This document shows positions 9,222 through 18,698 of a stretch of DNA of 64,000 bases, piece by piece. The notes beneath the pieces were generated by a model. That model was not told the DNA's origin. It saw only the letters and a list, made by a program, of their open reading frames with translations, and ran no database searches. Both the position numbers and the translations under genes were made by a program. The stretch's first letter is position 1; every line of letters begins with the position of its first letter. The stretch is from Flavobacteriales bacterium (GTDB lineage Bacteria > Bacteroidota > Bacteroidia > Flavobacteriales_F > PHOS-HE28). Where the stretch lies: the NCBI GenBank assembly GCA_016788205.1, contig JAEUTA010000014.1, forward strand, positions 1 through 64,000, in the 5' to 3' direction.

Positions 9222-10010
9222 ATGGACGGCACGCGCTTCCAGATCCTGCCAGTACATCTACTGGAACGCTACGCCGAAGCCATAACAGCGGACAGCCTTG
9301 CGAAGTACAGCACGCTGGTGGATAGCGAACTGTCCATCGAGACCTTCAGTTTCTACACTTCGGTATCTGCCGTCTACTCTTCCAAGATCGAAGGCGAGGA
9401 CATCGAACTGGACAGCTATGTGAAGCACAAGCGCTTCGGCATCCCCTTCCTGCCCGACCATACACAGAAGATCGACGACCTCTACGGCGCTTACCAGTTA
9501 GCCAAGAGCAGCCCCTGCGACCGCGATCACGTGCTGAAGGCGCACCGCATGCTCACGCGCCACATCCTTCCCGAAGGTCGGGGAGGGCGGGTGCGTACAG
9601 GCAACATGTTCGTGACCACACCCGATGGCCGCATCGAATACGTGGCGGCTTTACCTGCGGTGGTGGAGCCGGAACTGGAGAAGCTCTTCGCCGACCTGGC
9701 GCTGCTGTTGCGTATGGACCTCACACTGCACGAGGTGTTCTACTTCGCCGCGTTGCTGCATTTGGTCTTCGTGAAGGTTCATCCGTTCGATGATGGCAAC
9801 GGACGCTGTGCGCGCTTGCTGGAGAAATGGTTCCTCGCGCAGAAGCTGGGCGAGAAGGCGTGGTTGATCCAGAGCGAGAAGCAGTACTACGATCACCACC
9901 GCATGTACTACCACAACATCCGACTGCTGGGCTTGGAGTACGATACCTTGGACTACGGTGCGGCGCTGCCTTTCCTACTGATGCTGCCGGAGGCGATCGG
10001 TCCGGGCTAG
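9222..10010 (+). CDS. Fic family protein (probable AMP-transferase) with N-terminal inhibitory helix
   Basis: 262 residues. The Fic signature HxFx(D/E)GNGRxxR is complete: HPFDDGNGRCAR at 187-198, with catalytic His187. An inhibitory motif (S/T)xxxE(G/N) is present as SSKIEGE at 53-59, so this is a class II Fic protein that blocks its own ATP site until relieved. Such enzymes usually transfer AMP to a hydroxyl of a target protein. Many relatives carry a C-terminal winged helix for DNA binding; here the protein ends soon after the Fic core, so it is a short form. No toxin-antitoxin partner lies beside it; neighbours on both sides are separated by more than 250 bases. The target is unknown. Confidence 0.9.
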   Translation: MDGTRFQILPVHLLERYAEAITADSLAKYSTLVDSELSIETFSFYTSVSAVYSSKIEGEDIELDSYVKHKRFGIPFLPDHTQKIDDLYGAYQLAKSSPCDRDHVLKAHRMLTRHILPEGRGGRVRTGNMFVTTPDGRIEYVAALPAVVEPELEKLFADLALLLRMDLTLHEVFYFAALLHLVFVKVHPFDDGNGRCARLLEKWFLAQKLGEKAWLIQSEKQYYDHHRMYYHNIRLLGLEYDTLDYGAALPFLLMLPEAIGPG

Positions 10011-10282
10011 CGTCGCCACCGCGTGCAACTGCGCTGGTCGCTTAAGCCTCTGATGGGTCTCCGCCTCTAAACCATTGCCGGGTCTCCGCTTCGGGACCTT
10101 GCAATGCGTGGATCAAAAGCCTTCCAGACCTGCGCAACATGAATCCTCACCGTCAGCACGGACCGCCGTGCGATCCCGATCACTGCTGCACAGGATCCAA
10201 CAGCCGTTGTGTTCACAAGAGCCGCTCGTGCTACTGATCAACACGGAAGGCAGGCTATTTTCGGCCCCTTCAAAACACGTTA

Positions 10283-11902
10283 ATGCGTCGACTCCTCCTT
10301 CCTCTCATCCCGCTTTGCGCAGCGCAGCTCTCCGCGCAGACCACGTACGACCACACCATCCCCACGGAATACACCGGTGTCAACAGCTACGTCAACTTCA
10401 CCTTCCCGGCCACGCCGCCCACCACCGGTGGTGGCACGTTGCGCTTGCAATGGGCGGCCTGTTACAGCGGCGGCTTCGGGCCCAGCGAGATCACCCTGCA
10501 GATCAACACCAGCCAGGGTTGGGTCACCATCCTGGACGAGGACGACAACACCTCGTCCTGCACCTTCGTCAACGAGTTCGTCAACATCCCCGCCGGGCAG
10601 CTGGCCGATGCCATCGCCACCGGCGGCGGCAGTGTACAGGGACGTGTGGATGTGGAGGATGGCTGCCAGCCCGGTGTGGGATGCAGCTTCCTCAACGACC
10701 CCGTGGTCCGCCAATTGCGCCTGTCCTACGAAGTGGGCTCGGCCGATTTCAGCAACTCGGACGCCAGCATCTGCCCCGGCGGAACGGTGGCCTTCACCGA
10801 TGCGAGCATCAACAACCCCAGCGCGTTCGAGTGGATCTTCGAAGGTGGCCAGCCCGCCACCAGCACCTTGCAGGATCCGGTGGTGCAGTACGCCGCACCG
10901 GGCAGTTACATGGTAACGCTGATCGTGCAGACCGCGGATGGCCCCGATACACTGGAGGTGCCCGGTGCCGTGGTGGTGCAGCAGCTGCCTGTGGCCAACG
11001 CCGGTGCCGATGAGAATAGCTGCGAAGGAGAGGCGGTGCAACTGCTGGCCACGGGTGGGGTGACCTACCAATGGATACCGGCAACCGGACTGAGCGATGC
11101 GACCGTCGCCAACCCCACCACCACGCCGACCGGCAACGTTACCTACACCGTGCTGGTGACCGATGCCGAAGGATGCCAGGGCAACGATGCCGTTACCATC
11201 ACCGTGCACCCCGCTCCGGTGCTCACCGTGGATGCTGGCAACAACGTGCTGTGCACCGGCGACACCCTGGACATGCTGGCCGAGGGCGCTTCGCTCTACA
11301 CCTGGTCGCCGAACATCTTCCTCAACACCAACAGCGGAGCCGCCGTACAGGCCTGGCCCGCCGGTGACTTCACATGGACGGTGACCGGCACGGACGGTTT
11401 CGGCTGCGAAGCATCCACCTCGGTGTCCGTTACGGTGGTGCCCGCGGCGACCACCCCGGTCATAACCTCCGATGGTGCTGCGTTGGTGGCCACCGCAGCC
11501 ACGGCGTACCAATGGCTCCTGGCCGGTGAACCGGTGGCCGGTGCTACGGAGGCGGACTATACGCCCACGGCGAACGGTGACTACAGCGTGGTGATCACCG
11601 ATGCCAACGGCTGCCAGGCCGAGAGCGCGACCGTGTACTACGGTTCCGTTGGCCTGCATGCCATGGACGCCGCCAGCTTGCGCGTGTTCCCCCAACCGGC
11701 GGATGAACGCCTCGTGGTGAGCGGCACCACGGCCGGCGCGCAGGTGCTGGTGCTCGATGCCGCAGGCCGCACCGTGCGCACCCAACGCGCCACCGCCGAT
11801 GGACAGGCCGTGCTGAACGTGGCCACCCTTACCGCTGGCCACTACATCGTGGAAGTGCGCGATGGCGATGCCGTGCAGCGTGTGCCGGTGGTGGTGGAGT
11901 AA
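10283..11902 (+). CDS. T9SS-secreted protein with PKD/Ig-like domains
   Basis: 539 residues with a signal peptide (MRRLLLPLIPLCAAQLSAQ). The N-terminal part (about 20-155) is a beta-rich domain of unknown family. It is followed by a PKD-like domain (about 155-235; FTDASINNPSAFEWIFEGG) and several Ig-like modules carrying repeated G-x-x-Y-x-V-x-V-T-D-x-x-G-C motifs. The last 85 residues, from LRVFPQPADERL, form a type A T9SS sorting domain. Cysteines occur in pairs in each module, suggesting disulphides outside the cell. No enzymatic residues were seen; a structural or adhesive surface role is likely but inferred. Confidence 0.8.
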   Translation: MRRLLLPLIPLCAAQLSAQTTYDHTIPTEYTGVNSYVNFTFPATPPTTGGGTLRLQWAACYSGGFGPSEITLQINTSQGWVTILDEDDNTSSCTFVNEFVNIPAGQLADAIATGGGSVQGRVDVEDGCQPGVGCSFLNDPVVRQLRLSYEVGSADFSNSDASICPGGTVAFTDASINNPSAFEWIFEGGQPATSTLQDPVVQYAAPGSYMVTLIVQTADGPDTLEVPGAVVVQQLPVANAGADENSCEGEAVQLLATGGVTYQWIPATGLSDATVANPTTTPTGNVTYTVLVTDAEGCQGNDAVTITVHPAPVLTVDAGNNVLCTGDTLDMLAEGASLYTWSPNIFLNTNSGAAVQAWPAGDFTWTVTGTDGFGCEASTSVSVTVVPAATTPVITSDGAALVATAATAYQWLLAGEPVAGATEADYTPTANGDYSVVITDANGCQAESATVYYGSVGLHAMDAASLRVFPQPADERLVVSGTTAGAQVLVLDAAGRTVRTQRATADGQAVLNVATLTAGHYIVEVRDGDAVQRVPVVVE

Positions 11903-11920
11903 CAGTGTCTGATCTTGGTG

Positions 11921-11960
11921 GAATGCCGGATCCTCGTGGGCGGGTCCGGCATTCTTCGTT
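11921..11960 (+). terminator. intrinsic terminator after the PKD protein gene
   Basis: Inverted repeat GAATGCCGGA (11921-11930) with TCCGGCATTC (11945-11954), followed by TTCGTT. It lies 19 bases after the stop codon of the PKD-type gene. Confidence 0.7.
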
Positions 11961-12062
11961 CTGGGCTATTCGGGAGGAACACGTTTCCAGATCGCCACGG
12001 GACGAACGGTCCTTGGCTGGTATGGAAGTTGCGGCCCGTGCGCACCACACCAACACCACACC

Positions 12063-12713
12063 ATGCACTTCCGTACCGCAAGCTTGATCACAGGCCTTGT
12101 CGTGGCCTCGCTTACCGCGCAGGCACAGGACAGCGACCGACCCCGCGCCGTGTTCGACAGCCTCGATATCTCCGGCGGATTCTTCGGCTTCCACATGCGC
12201 TACACCGAAGTGATGCGCACCGATGTGGCCCTGCTCGGCTTCAGCGCCGGTGTGGTGGTGAACGACAACCTCAACGTGGGCCTCGTGGGCAACTTCAGCT
12301 CCAGCGTGATCAAGAACCAGCCGTACGAGCGCTTCCTCAACGACAGTCTCGGCCTCAACACCCTCGGTGGTCTGGAGATGCGGTACGGATACGGCGGCCT
12401 CATCGTGGAGCCCGTCCTGTTCCATCGTTCGCCCTACCACATCGCCTTGCCCATCATCATCGGTGCGGGGGGCGTCAACTACGGCTATCCCATCCCCGGC
12501 TCCGATAGCAGCGACCGCCGCAGCAAGGTGGCTGGTCAGGCCTTCTTCGCACTGGAGCCCGGGGTGGAGATGGAGGTGACCCTCGTGCGGCATTTCCGCA
12601 TCGGCTTCGGCGCTTCGTACCTCTACACCAGCAGCCTGGACCTGCCCGAGACGAGTCCCGATGCGCTGCGCACGATCATGTACCGCCTTTCGCTGAAGCT
12701 GGCTGCTCCTTAG
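12063..12713 (+). CDS. outer-membrane beta-barrel-like protein of unknown function
   Basis: 216 residues with a signal peptide (MHFRTASLITGLVVASLTAQAQ). The remainder alternates polar and hydrophobic residues in strands of 9-11 residues separated by turns (for example VEPVLFHRSPYHIALPIIIGAGG and RHFRIGFGASYLYTSS), the pattern of a small outer-membrane barrel of the OmpW/outer membrane protein beta-barrel type. It stands alone on the plus strand, facing the minus-strand gene at 12763. No specific family was recognised. Confidence 0.6.
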   Translation: MHFRTASLITGLVVASLTAQAQDSDRPRAVFDSLDISGGFFGFHMRYTEVMRTDVALLGFSAGVVVNDNLNVGLVGNFSSSVIKNQPYERFLNDSLGLNTLGGLEMRYGYGGLIVEPVLFHRSPYHIALPIIIGAGGVNYGYPIPGSDSSDRRSKVAGQAFFALEPGVEMEVTLVRHFRIGFGASYLYTSSLDLPETSPDALRTIMYRLSLKLAAP

Positions 12714-12762
12714 CGGACGCCGAAAGGCCGTGGTGCCGCCCGAAGGCGGAGCTGGGGTCGCG

Positions 12763-13338
12763 CTACACGCCTAACCGCCGCATCACCATGCCTTCCACGT
12801 TGGTGTACACGGCCTCGGGTTCGTAGGTGCGCCATTTCAGCGCGTTCAACTGACCACCGAGCAGGAAGTACTGGTCGATGTTGGCGCGTTGCATGTCCTC
12901 CAGCACGTGCGGGCGGAAGTTGAGCAGGGCGATCCAGCCGTCGGCATCGCTCACCTCCTCGAACCACTCGCTGTAGTACTCTTCGTCGCTGCTGTGGAAG
13001 TTGAACACGTTCTCGCCGATGAGGATGAACTTGCTGATCCCTTGCGCCATGAGTTCCTCGATGATGTTGCGCTTCAGCACCATGATGTCGTTGTGCAACA
13101 GATCGTTCCACTCGCCGATGAGCTCGATGATGCAATAGCCGTCGTCGTAGTCGGCGAAGATCACCTTCAGGTATAGCGTGCTGCTGCCGAAGTTGTCCCA
13201 CTGCGGATGGATCACGTGGTCGTACACCGCATGGGTGAACTCGAACTCGCTGTGCTCCGCACCGAAGAAGGGTGACCGCTCATCCTCCTCCGCCGTGTAC
13301 TTGTGGCGCCAGTTCCAATAGGGTTCGATGTCGTGCAT
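12763..13338 (-). CDS. conserved-looking hypothetical acidic protein
   Basis: 191 residues, soluble, acidic and rich in aromatic residues (MHDIEPYWNWRHKY at the start, then repeated E/D-Y-Y). No signal peptide and no recognised domain. It lies 19 bases downstream of murQ on the same strand and is probably co-transcribed with it. The dense, well-ordered reading frame with GC-rich third positions supports a real gene. Function unknown. Confidence 0.65.
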   Translation of the reverse strand: MHDIEPYWNWRHKYTAEEDERSPFFGAEHSEFEFTHAVYDHVIHPQWDNFGSSTLYLKVIFADYDDGYCIIELIGEWNDLLHNDIMVLKRNIIEELMAQGISKFILIGENVFNFHSSDEEYYSEWFEEVSDADGWIALLNFRPHVLEDMQRANIDQYFLLGGQLNALKWRTYEPEAVYTNVEGMVMRRLGV

Positions 13339-13357
13339 GCTGCTTCCGTTCCGGGCT

Positions 13358-14170
13358 TCAGGTCCGTTGGCTTTCCACCGCCTTGCGCACGCTGCCGTGC
13401 TTCTTCAACAGTGCGTTCGCGGTATCGTAGTCCACGCCAAGGCCTTCCATCACCATGCGCGTGCCACGGTCTATCAACTTGTGGTTGCTCAGCTGCATGT
13501 CCACCATGCGGTTGCCCTTCACACGGCCCAGCTTGATCATCACGCTGGTGCTGATCATGTTGAGGACGAGCTTCTGGGCGGTACCGCTCTTCATGCGCGT
13601 ACTGCCGGTAACGAACTCCGGACCCACCACCACCACGATGGGGTGTTGCGCGGTGGTGGCCAGTGCACTACCCGGGTTGCAGGTGATGCCACCGGTGAGG
13701 ATGCCTAGCGCGTTGCACTTCTCCAGCGCACCGATCACATAGGGCGTGCCGCCGCTGGCCGCGATGCCGATCACGACATCATCACTGCCCACGCTGTGAT
13801 CCTGCAGGTCGTTCCAGCCTTGTTCACGGTCGTCCTCGGCGAACTCCACCGCCTTGCGGATGGCGGCATCACCCCCGGCGATGAGCCCGATGACCATGCC
13901 GTGCGGTACACCGAAGGTGGGCGGGCACTCGCTCGCATCCACGATGCCCAAGCGACCACTGGTACCTGCGCCCATGTAGAACAGGCGACCACCGCGTTGC
14001 ATGCGTTCCACGATGGCATCCACCAGCGCTTCGATGGCGGGGATCACCTCACCCACGGCAAGGGGCACGGTACGGTCCTCGGCATTGATGTTGCGCAACA
14101 ACGCCGCCGTGGACATCTGCTCCAGGTGGTCGTAGCGCGAGGTGCTCTCGGTGATCTTCTGCACGGTCAT
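13358..14170 (-). CDS. murQ: N-acetylmuramic acid 6-phosphate etherase
   Basis: 270 residues from ATG 14170 (MTVQKITES), preferred over an in-frame start six codons upstream. MurQ cleaves the D-lactyl ether of MurNAc-6-phosphate to GlcNAc-6-phosphate during peptidoglycan recycling in the cytoplasm. The SIS domain carries the family signatures GAGTSGRLGIVDASECPPTFG-like (about 70-92, containing the catalytic Glu in ASECPP) and TRMKSGTAQKLVLNM (about 205). Length is close to the usual ~300, slightly short at the C-terminus. No murP or anmK is nearby, so the source of MurNAc-6P in this organism is not shown. Confidence 0.93.
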   Translation of the reverse strand: MTVQKITESTSRYDHLEQMSTAALLRNINAEDRTVPLAVGEVIPAIEALVDAIVERMQRGGRLFYMGAGTSGRLGIVDASECPPTFGVPHGMVIGLIAGGDAAIRKAVEFAEDDREQGWNDLQDHSVGSDDVVIGIAASGGTPYVIGALEKCNALGILTGGITCNPGSALATTAQHPIVVVVGPEFVTGSTRMKSGTAQKLVLNMISTSVMIKLGRVKGNRMVDMQLSNHKLIDRGTRMVMEGLGVDYDTANALLKKHGSVRKAVESQRT

Positions 14171-14194
14171 GCGGCAAAGTTGGTGCAAAGAAAA

Positions 14195-14212
14195 GGCCGC
14201 CCGAGGGCGGCC
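14195..14212 (-). terminator. intrinsic terminator of the esterase-like gene
   Basis: GGCCGCC (14195-14201), loop CGAG, GGCGGCC (14206-14212), followed on the minus strand by a T-rich run (CTTTTCTTT). It lies 26 bases past the stop of the gene ending at 14238 and just before murQ starts. Confidence 0.75.
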
Positions 14213-14237
14213 CTTCCTTTGTCGGACTGCAATGGAC

Positions 14238-15770
14238 TTATTCCAGGATCAGCTTGCGGCTGAGGCTGCCTTCCTTGAAGAACAATTCGATGATGTATGA
14301 ACCTGCACTGAGACCCGTGCGGTCGAACGTGAAACGGTCCTTGTTCACACTGTCGTTCCGCACCATGCGGCCTTGGTTGTCGTAGACCACGTAGTTACGG
14401 ATGATGGCCTCCGTGCTGGTGATATCGGTGAAGCGCGCGACCGGGTTGGGGTACACCTTCACGCCAGCGGCGATCGTGCTGTGCTCATCGATGCCCACGT
14501 TGAGTTCCAACGCGCGGTACATACGGGGCGTGATGAAGTTCTGGAGCGTGTCGATGTATGCCAGTGCACGCAGGCGACCGGCTTCCGTACCCAAGGCCTG
14601 GTAAACCGGATTGCTCGCATAGCCGTTGGCGATGCGCTGGTATGCACCAGCCTCATCGATGCCCAACGCAGCACAACCGTTCACCACGGCAGTGGTGTCC
14701 CACCATTCCCACGGGCCCGAAGAATTGGCCAGTGCGGTGATGGGGAAGAGGCCTTCGTTGCCTTCGTTCACCGTACCCGCCAGCGCGCCTTGCGCATAGT
14801 TCGTTACCGGATCGGTGAAGGGTGGGTTCAACCAGATGTCGTTGTTGCCATACTCATTGGCCAGTTCGGTCACACGACCGCTACCGTCAACATTGACCAC
14901 CGCGAAGCTCGTGCCCGGCACGAATACGGTGCCGTTCATGTAGGGTGCGAACGGGTCGCTAACACCGTGCACGCTGCAAATGGGCACTTCACCGGCTTCC
15001 AACCAGGAGCTATCGCCCAACGCACCACCGATGTTGAAGATCATGTCGATGTCCGTGGAGTAACCGGGGTGGTTGTCCTGGTTCAAGGCAGGATTGCCGC
15101 CAAGGCCTTCGAAGTCGCCCAGGATCGTGGGGTCCACCATGAAGAGGTTGGTCTCCGTGTTGAAGAACTTCAGGAGTTGGATCTCCGTGGTCTCCTGCAG
15201 CGTGGCGTAAGCCAGGGCTGTGTAGCCTCCGGAACCTTGACCGCCGATAACGACCTTGTCGCCGCTGATGCCGTAAGGGTTGCCGCTTTCAGCGATGCTC
15301 TTGCGCAGGAAGCGCACAGCGGTCTTCGCGTCCTGCATGGAACGGTAGACAGCTTGGATGATGGTCTGTTTGCGCGTTTGCTCCGATGGGGAAGCAGGGT
15401 TCCATCCCGCCCGGTAGCCTACTGCGGCCACTACATAGCCCTTCTTCGCGAATCGGCGACACATCTCCACCGTGGCGCTATCGCTCTTGGAACCCGTTGG
15501 CAGGTTATTCAGGTAGCGCGGAAGGAAAGACCCCGTATGGAGGTAGACGATCAACGGACGGTCCGTTTCCGTATCTCCGGAGGGCGTGTACACGTCCATC
15601 ACCAGCGGCTGCGAAGTAGGCGTGCCGGTGAGCACGGAGAAGTTATTGCCGTAGACGACGTTCGGCGCTACGTCCACCGCATCGAACTGCTCGGTCAGGT
15701 ATCGCTGGGCCGTTGCAGGAACAGCCGCGATGACCCCAAGCAGTGCGAGGTTGCGTAAGGTTGGTTTCAT
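14238..15770 (-). CDS. T9SS-secreted alpha/beta-hydrolase (carboxylesterase-like)
   Basis: 510 residues: signal peptide (to about 22, VPATAQR), an alpha/beta-hydrolase domain (about 45-420), and a C-terminal type A T9SS sorting domain from VYPNPVARF. LVMDVYTPSGD and YLHTGSF match the start of carboxylesterase-like folds, where HGG(G/S) normally forms the oxyanion hole; here it reads HTGS. The nucleophile elbow reads GGQGSGGY, so position -2 to the Ser is Gln instead of the Gly of GxSxG. Both deviations make catalytic activity uncertain. It may be an extracellular esterase with an atypical elbow or a non-catalytic relative. It is followed by its own terminator. Confidence 0.75.
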   Translation of the reverse strand: MKPTLRNLALLGVIAAVPATAQRYLTEQFDAVDVAPNVVYGNNFSVLTGTPTSQPLVMDVYTPSGDTETDRPLIVYLHTGSFLPRYLNNLPTGSKSDSATVEMCRRFAKKGYVVAAVGYRAGWNPASPSEQTRKQTIIQAVYRSMQDAKTAVRFLRKSIAESGNPYGISGDKVVIGGQGSGGYTALAYATLQETTEIQLLKFFNTETNLFMVDPTILGDFEGLGGNPALNQDNHPGYSTDIDMIFNIGGALGDSSWLEAGEVPICSVHGVSDPFAPYMNGTVFVPGTSFAVVNVDGSGRVTELANEYGNNDIWLNPPFTDPVTNYAQGALAGTVNEGNEGLFPITALANSSGPWEWWDTTAVVNGCAALGIDEAGAYQRIANGYASNPVYQALGTEAGRLRALAYIDTLQNFITPRMYRALELNVGIDEHSTIAAGVKVYPNPVARFTDITSTEAIIRNYVVYDNQGRMVRNDSVNKDRFTFDRTGLSAGSYIIELFFKEGSLSRKLILE

Positions 15771-15831
15771 GGTTTTGGTCAGAATTGATCGTTTGTACTG
15801 CCAAGTTAAACTTGAAAATGGAAGGGACCAT

Positions 15832-18663
15832 CTACGGGGTGACGGTTTTCTTCTTCCAGACGGGTTCGTAGAGCACGGACACGAAAGCCATGCGGCCCAC
15901 CAACGGTCCTCCGTAGACCATGTATACCTTATTATTCAGCAGGTTGCTGGCTCCTGCCTTGAAGGTACAGTCGATGCCGGGCACTTTCTTGCTCACCTGG
16001 GCGTCCAGCAGGTCGTAGGTGGGTATGGTGCCGGTGAATTGCGGCGACCCTTCGAAAAGGAAGCTCTGTATCCAACGGTAGTTGATGTTGAAGCCCCAGT
16101 TCTGGATGGGAACACCCCACACGACTTTGCTGATATCACGTGCGCTGAAGGTGACATTGAATTTATGTTCGGGTGTGTTGAACGCGGGGATGATCGGGTC
16201 GTCATCCTGGGTATTCAGTCGGTTCCATGAGTAGTTGCCACCCAGGGCGAAGAATTTGCGGAAGAAGTAGTTGGCCCCGAACGAGAATCCTTGCGTGGTG
16301 ACCTGCTTGCTGGAGTTCGCCGCCACGCGGTACACCTGTATCGAACTCAGGTCCACCTGATTAATGGATGTCACGTTCACATCAGCGCCCAGTTGGAAGC
16401 CAAGGAAATCATTGTAGAAGCTGTAGTAGTAGGATCCGTCAACGAAGAGGTTCTTCTTGATGGTGTTGCGGAACCCGATCTCCACGGTCTTCACCTTCTC
16501 GGGCACCACCGGGGCTATGTCGAAATACTCCAGTACGCTAGCGCTACTGCTGAGTGAGGAGATCAAGGAAGGCACTGTGACCAGGTCCTGCACACCGTTC
16601 AGGTTCCCCAGCAGGATGGCACGCCCAACGTTGTAGTAGAGGTACTGGTCCTGCAGCGTGGGATTGCGGATGGCGGAGGAGAAGGAGATCCGCAGTATCT
16701 GCTCAGGGGTGAAACTGTAGACGGCACTGGCGGCAGGGGAGAAGACGAACGGGAAATTGATGTTCTTGTCCACCCGGGCGGTGGCCGTCAACTTCAACTT
16801 CTCGCTCTTCAGCACGCGCCGTTCCGCACCTACGTACAGCCCGAACTCGCTGTTCGTGATCTTCGTTCCTGCGGTATCCGAAAAGATGTTGCCACGGGAG
16901 TTGGGCAGGTAGTAGCGGTAGTTGCCTCCTACGGTCAGCGTGTACTTCGCCACCTTGATCCGTCGCTCTCCTTGCGTGTGCCACAACGCGGAGCGATCAT
17001 AGAAGCGCGTACCTCCTTCGCTGAAGAGACGCCCGGTGATATCCTTGAACGCGTCCTTGTATCCTGATGTGCCGGGTTCCAGTCGGTCAAGGTAGACGTT
17101 CACGGTACCTGCGCTGGTCTGATCGGAGTTCGCATAGGCGCGTACTTGATCGTGCAGGCCTTGCAAAAAGGCCTGGTTATCGTTCTCCCATTGCTCAATG
17201 GCAGGCCGGTCGAAAATGAAGGTGGGCGGCGGGCCGGGGTCGAACACGGGTTGAGGATATCCGGGGGCGTTCCGCACTTGTGCAGCATAGCCACCACTTT
17301 CCCAGCGTGCACGGTAATCCTGGAACCACCGGTTGTCATCTTTCACCATATCCTGCAACCGGTAGGCGGTGAATACGGCATCATAGCTCCTTCCGGCATC
17401 TTCGTTGGTGAAGTAGGTGCGTAAGAATCCACGGTCGCCCGCGTTCAACTCCAACCGGTTCTGGAAGAACAGGATGTCCTGTAGCCTGTACCGGTTGTCA
17501 CCCTGGTACACCGTTGTGCCCGTGCCGAAGCTGGAGGAAGCGATCACCTGGAGGCTGTCGCTCAACTTGTGATGGAAGGCAAGGGATGATTTCAGGTTCT
17601 TCGTGTCATAGTCCACCAGGTCGGTCTCCCGATATCCGTTCCGATGGATGTTGCCCAAGCCTTCAGGTGTGATCCCATGTACTGCGGAGGCCTCATCACC
17701 ATACCTGTTCACCGCGTCATACCCACCGGGATTCTGTGCGTCGGCGTCGCTGTCCTCGGTAGCGCTCATGTTGTCCGCCGTCCAATCCAACGCACTGAAG
17801 TAGCAGAGATTGAACTTGAGCGCATTCCGCGAGGTCCCGGACTTGCCTTTGAAAACATGGGCATAGCGCACGGCAGCTTCCACCAGATCCCGCTCTCCGG
17901 TCTTCACACTGGCCGAAAGTCCGGGGAAAATGAACGGATCCTTGGTGGTCATGCTGATGACACCATTGAAGGCGTTAGGTCCGTAATAGGCCGAACTCGC
18001 TCCCACGATGAGGTCCACCTTCATCACATCCAGTTCACTGCAACCGAGGAAATTGCCAAGGGAGAAGTTCAGTCCCGGGCTCTGGTTGTCCACACCGTCT
18101 ATCAATTGCAGTGAACGCACTGGACTGGTGCTATTGAAACCGCGCGTATTGATCACTTTGAACCCAAGGCTCGCTGCGGTCATGTCCACACCCTTCAGCG
18201 TGCCCAGACCTTCGTAGAAATCTCCGCTCGGCGCCTCTTTGATCGCCAACAGATCCATGCTCTCCACCGTCAACGGTGCCTGCTTCTGTTTTTCGCTGAT
18301 GCGGCTGCCAATGATCTCCGCTTCCTTCAGCAGCACCTGGTCCACGCCCAGTTTGAATTTCAGCTCCTGGTCCAGGCTCTTCACATCCACCTCCTGCGGT
18401 GCGTAGCCCACGTAGCTGATCACCAGGGTGTAGGGTGGTAATTCGTTGGTGAGGATCTTGAAGCGGCCATCCAGGTCCGTGGTGGCGCCCGTGGTGGTGC
18501 CTTTGATCACCACGCTGGCGCCGATGAGCGTTTCCCCGTTGTTGCCGTCGGTAACGGTGCCGCGCAGTTCGTACTGCTGTGCACTGGCCAGCGTGGCCGT
18601 CGCCAGCCAGAAGAGGAGCAGTGCAGTGCGGCGAAGGGTGTTCGGTATCCTCAGCAGGGTCAT
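15832..18663 (-). CDS. TonB-dependent receptor with carboxypeptidase-like N-terminal domain
   Basis: 943 residues from ATG 18663; the upstream in-frame start at 18720 is rejected because a promoter lies between. Signal peptide (to LASAQ), a CarboxypepD_reg-like domain (about 30-110; LRGTVTDGNNGETLIGASVV), a plug domain (about 125-230; KGVDMTAASLGFKVINTRGFNS), then a 22-strand-type barrel ending in VSVLYEPVWKKK. No STN domain precedes the plug, so it should not signal to an anti-sigma factor. No SusD-like partner is adjacent. It imports an unknown substrate across the outer membrane using TonB/ExbBD energy. Confidence 0.88.
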   Translation of the reverse strand: MTLLRIPNTLRRTALLLFWLATATLASAQQYELRGTVTDGNNGETLIGASVVIKGTTTGATTDLDGRFKILTNELPPYTLVISYVGYAPQEVDVKSLDQELKFKLGVDQVLLKEAEIIGSRISEKQKQAPLTVESMDLLAIKEAPSGDFYEGLGTLKGVDMTAASLGFKVINTRGFNSTSPVRSLQLIDGVDNQSPGLNFSLGNFLGCSELDVMKVDLIVGASSAYYGPNAFNGVISMTTKDPFIFPGLSASVKTGERDLVEAAVRYAHVFKGKSGTSRNALKFNLCYFSALDWTADNMSATEDSDADAQNPGGYDAVNRYGDEASAVHGITPEGLGNIHRNGYRETDLVDYDTKNLKSSLAFHHKLSDSLQVIASSSFGTGTTVYQGDNRYRLQDILFFQNRLELNAGDRGFLRTYFTNEDAGRSYDAVFTAYRLQDMVKDDNRWFQDYRARWESGGYAAQVRNAPGYPQPVFDPGPPPTFIFDRPAIEQWENDNQAFLQGLHDQVRAYANSDQTSAGTVNVYLDRLEPGTSGYKDAFKDITGRLFSEGGTRFYDRSALWHTQGERRIKVAKYTLTVGGNYRYYLPNSRGNIFSDTAGTKITNSEFGLYVGAERRVLKSEKLKLTATARVDKNINFPFVFSPAASAVYSFTPEQILRISFSSAIRNPTLQDQYLYYNVGRAILLGNLNGVQDLVTVPSLISSLSSSASVLEYFDIAPVVPEKVKTVEIGFRNTIKKNLFVDGSYYYSFYNDFLGFQLGADVNVTSINQVDLSSIQVYRVAANSSKQVTTQGFSFGANYFFRKFFALGGNYSWNRLNTQDDDPIIPAFNTPEHKFNVTFSARDISKVVWGVPIQNWGFNINYRWIQSFLFEGSPQFTGTIPTYDLLDAQVSKKVPGIDCTFKAGASNLLNNKVYMVYGGPLVGRMAFVSVLYEPVWKKKTVTP

Positions 18664-18698
18664 GCGCAAGCGATGTTGTGGCCGGGGAGGGGCTTGGC

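Noticed and set aside
14373-15758. Long plus-strand open frame opposite the esterase-like gene
   Set aside because: Antisense shadow; the minus-strand gene shows an ordered fold and sorting domain.
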